A stretch of DNA of 64,000 nt, from positions 50,589,169 through 50,653,168 of the forward strand of contig OX485806.1 in the NCBI GenBank assembly GCA_950295325.1, in the 5' to 3' direction. Both the position numbers and the translations under genes were made by a program. The notes under the pieces were generated by a model, which had not been told where the DNA came from, did no database searches, and saw nothing but the letters and a program-made list of their open reading frames with translations. Source of the stretch: Polytrichum commune (taxonomy: Eukaryota > Streptophyta > Polytrichopsida > Polytrichales > Polytrichaceae). The first letter of the stretch is position 1; every line of letters begins with the position of its first letter. Shown piece after piece: positions 63,913 to 64,000 of this stretch.

Positions 63913-64000
63913 TATTGACAAAATTTTGTATCAAAAGTCCCGACCACGGCATACATGTATACGAGGAACATGATAATTTTTTCACATACATTATTTGTAT

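Noticed and set aside
63153-63921. 206- and 112-codon minus-strand ORFs
   Set aside because: Antisense of the SET domain, whose motifs are on the plus strand.

Overview
Nuclear DNA of a land plant, probably one with a large, repeat-rich genome (a fern, lycophyte or bryophyte is plausible; I cannot name the species). Evidence: GT-AG introns, a Ty1/copia primer-binding site complementary to initiator tRNA-Met, Ty3/Gypsy and CACTA-type (En/Spm) coding sequence, a short interstitial TTTAGGG telomere tract, and plant-type VPS2 exons. I see no bacterial operons and no clearly intact ordinary housekeeping gene. Nearly everything recognisable is mobile or captured by mobile DNA, in AT-rich gene-poor sequence. 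Locus 1 (about 0.4-20.9 kb, minus strand): a CENP-B/pogo-type DDE transposase (435-1655), then a gene group with a private 22-nt palindrome. The group holds a three-exon gene that looks like a ParB-like 'DGQH' domain joined to a beta-class DNA methylase-like domain (15699-20085), and an NLI-interacting-factor/FCP1-like (HAD) gene (15267 down to 2051). The palindrome has arms GTTTGGGTCG and CGACCCAAAC around a free central dinucleotide. It sits upstream, inside introns, twice in coding sequence, and as diverged copies at the far end. An almost pristine 11.5-kb Gypsy element (3479-14972, target duplication ACCAT) has split the NIF gene; its 2079-codon gag-pol is open and its LTRs differ by two substitutions and one 46-bp repeat unit. 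Middle (20.9-48.5 kb): AT-rich DNA with a small TE-like ORF (23.9 kb), two solo LTRs of one family with perfect 5-bp target duplications (25.3 and 44.8 kb), captured VPS2 exons (27 kb), a hAT-like MITE with an 8-bp duplication (29.6 kb), a decayed copia element (33.6-41.5 kb) carrying a Mutator-like long-TIR element and a small MITE, an RPA-like relic (42.6-43.9 kb), and a relic with HUH and YxxK motifs resembling Rep/replitron endonucleases (46.3 kb). Locus 2 (48.5-63.9 kb): a second gene group with its own, unrelated intronic motif (ATGACT facing AGTCAT). It contains a seven-exon minus-strand gene (55793-60472) with CACTA-type plant transposon segments at both ends and a ruined NIF/FCP1-like domain between them, and a plus-strand SET-domain gene preceded by a transposase-associated-type zinc-finger exon (62.9-63.8 kb). 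A gag-like relic and other LTR-element debris lie between the outlying motif array at 48.5-49.0 kb and the gene. Loci 1 and 2 share a design: NIF-like domain, transposon-type coding exons, short introns loaded with a locus-specific self-complementary motif, and repeated loss of frame by TAG/TGA codons and 1-nt indels. Whether each is one large transposon with subterminal repeats or a patchwork cannot be decided from one copy; comparing copies genome-wide would settle it.
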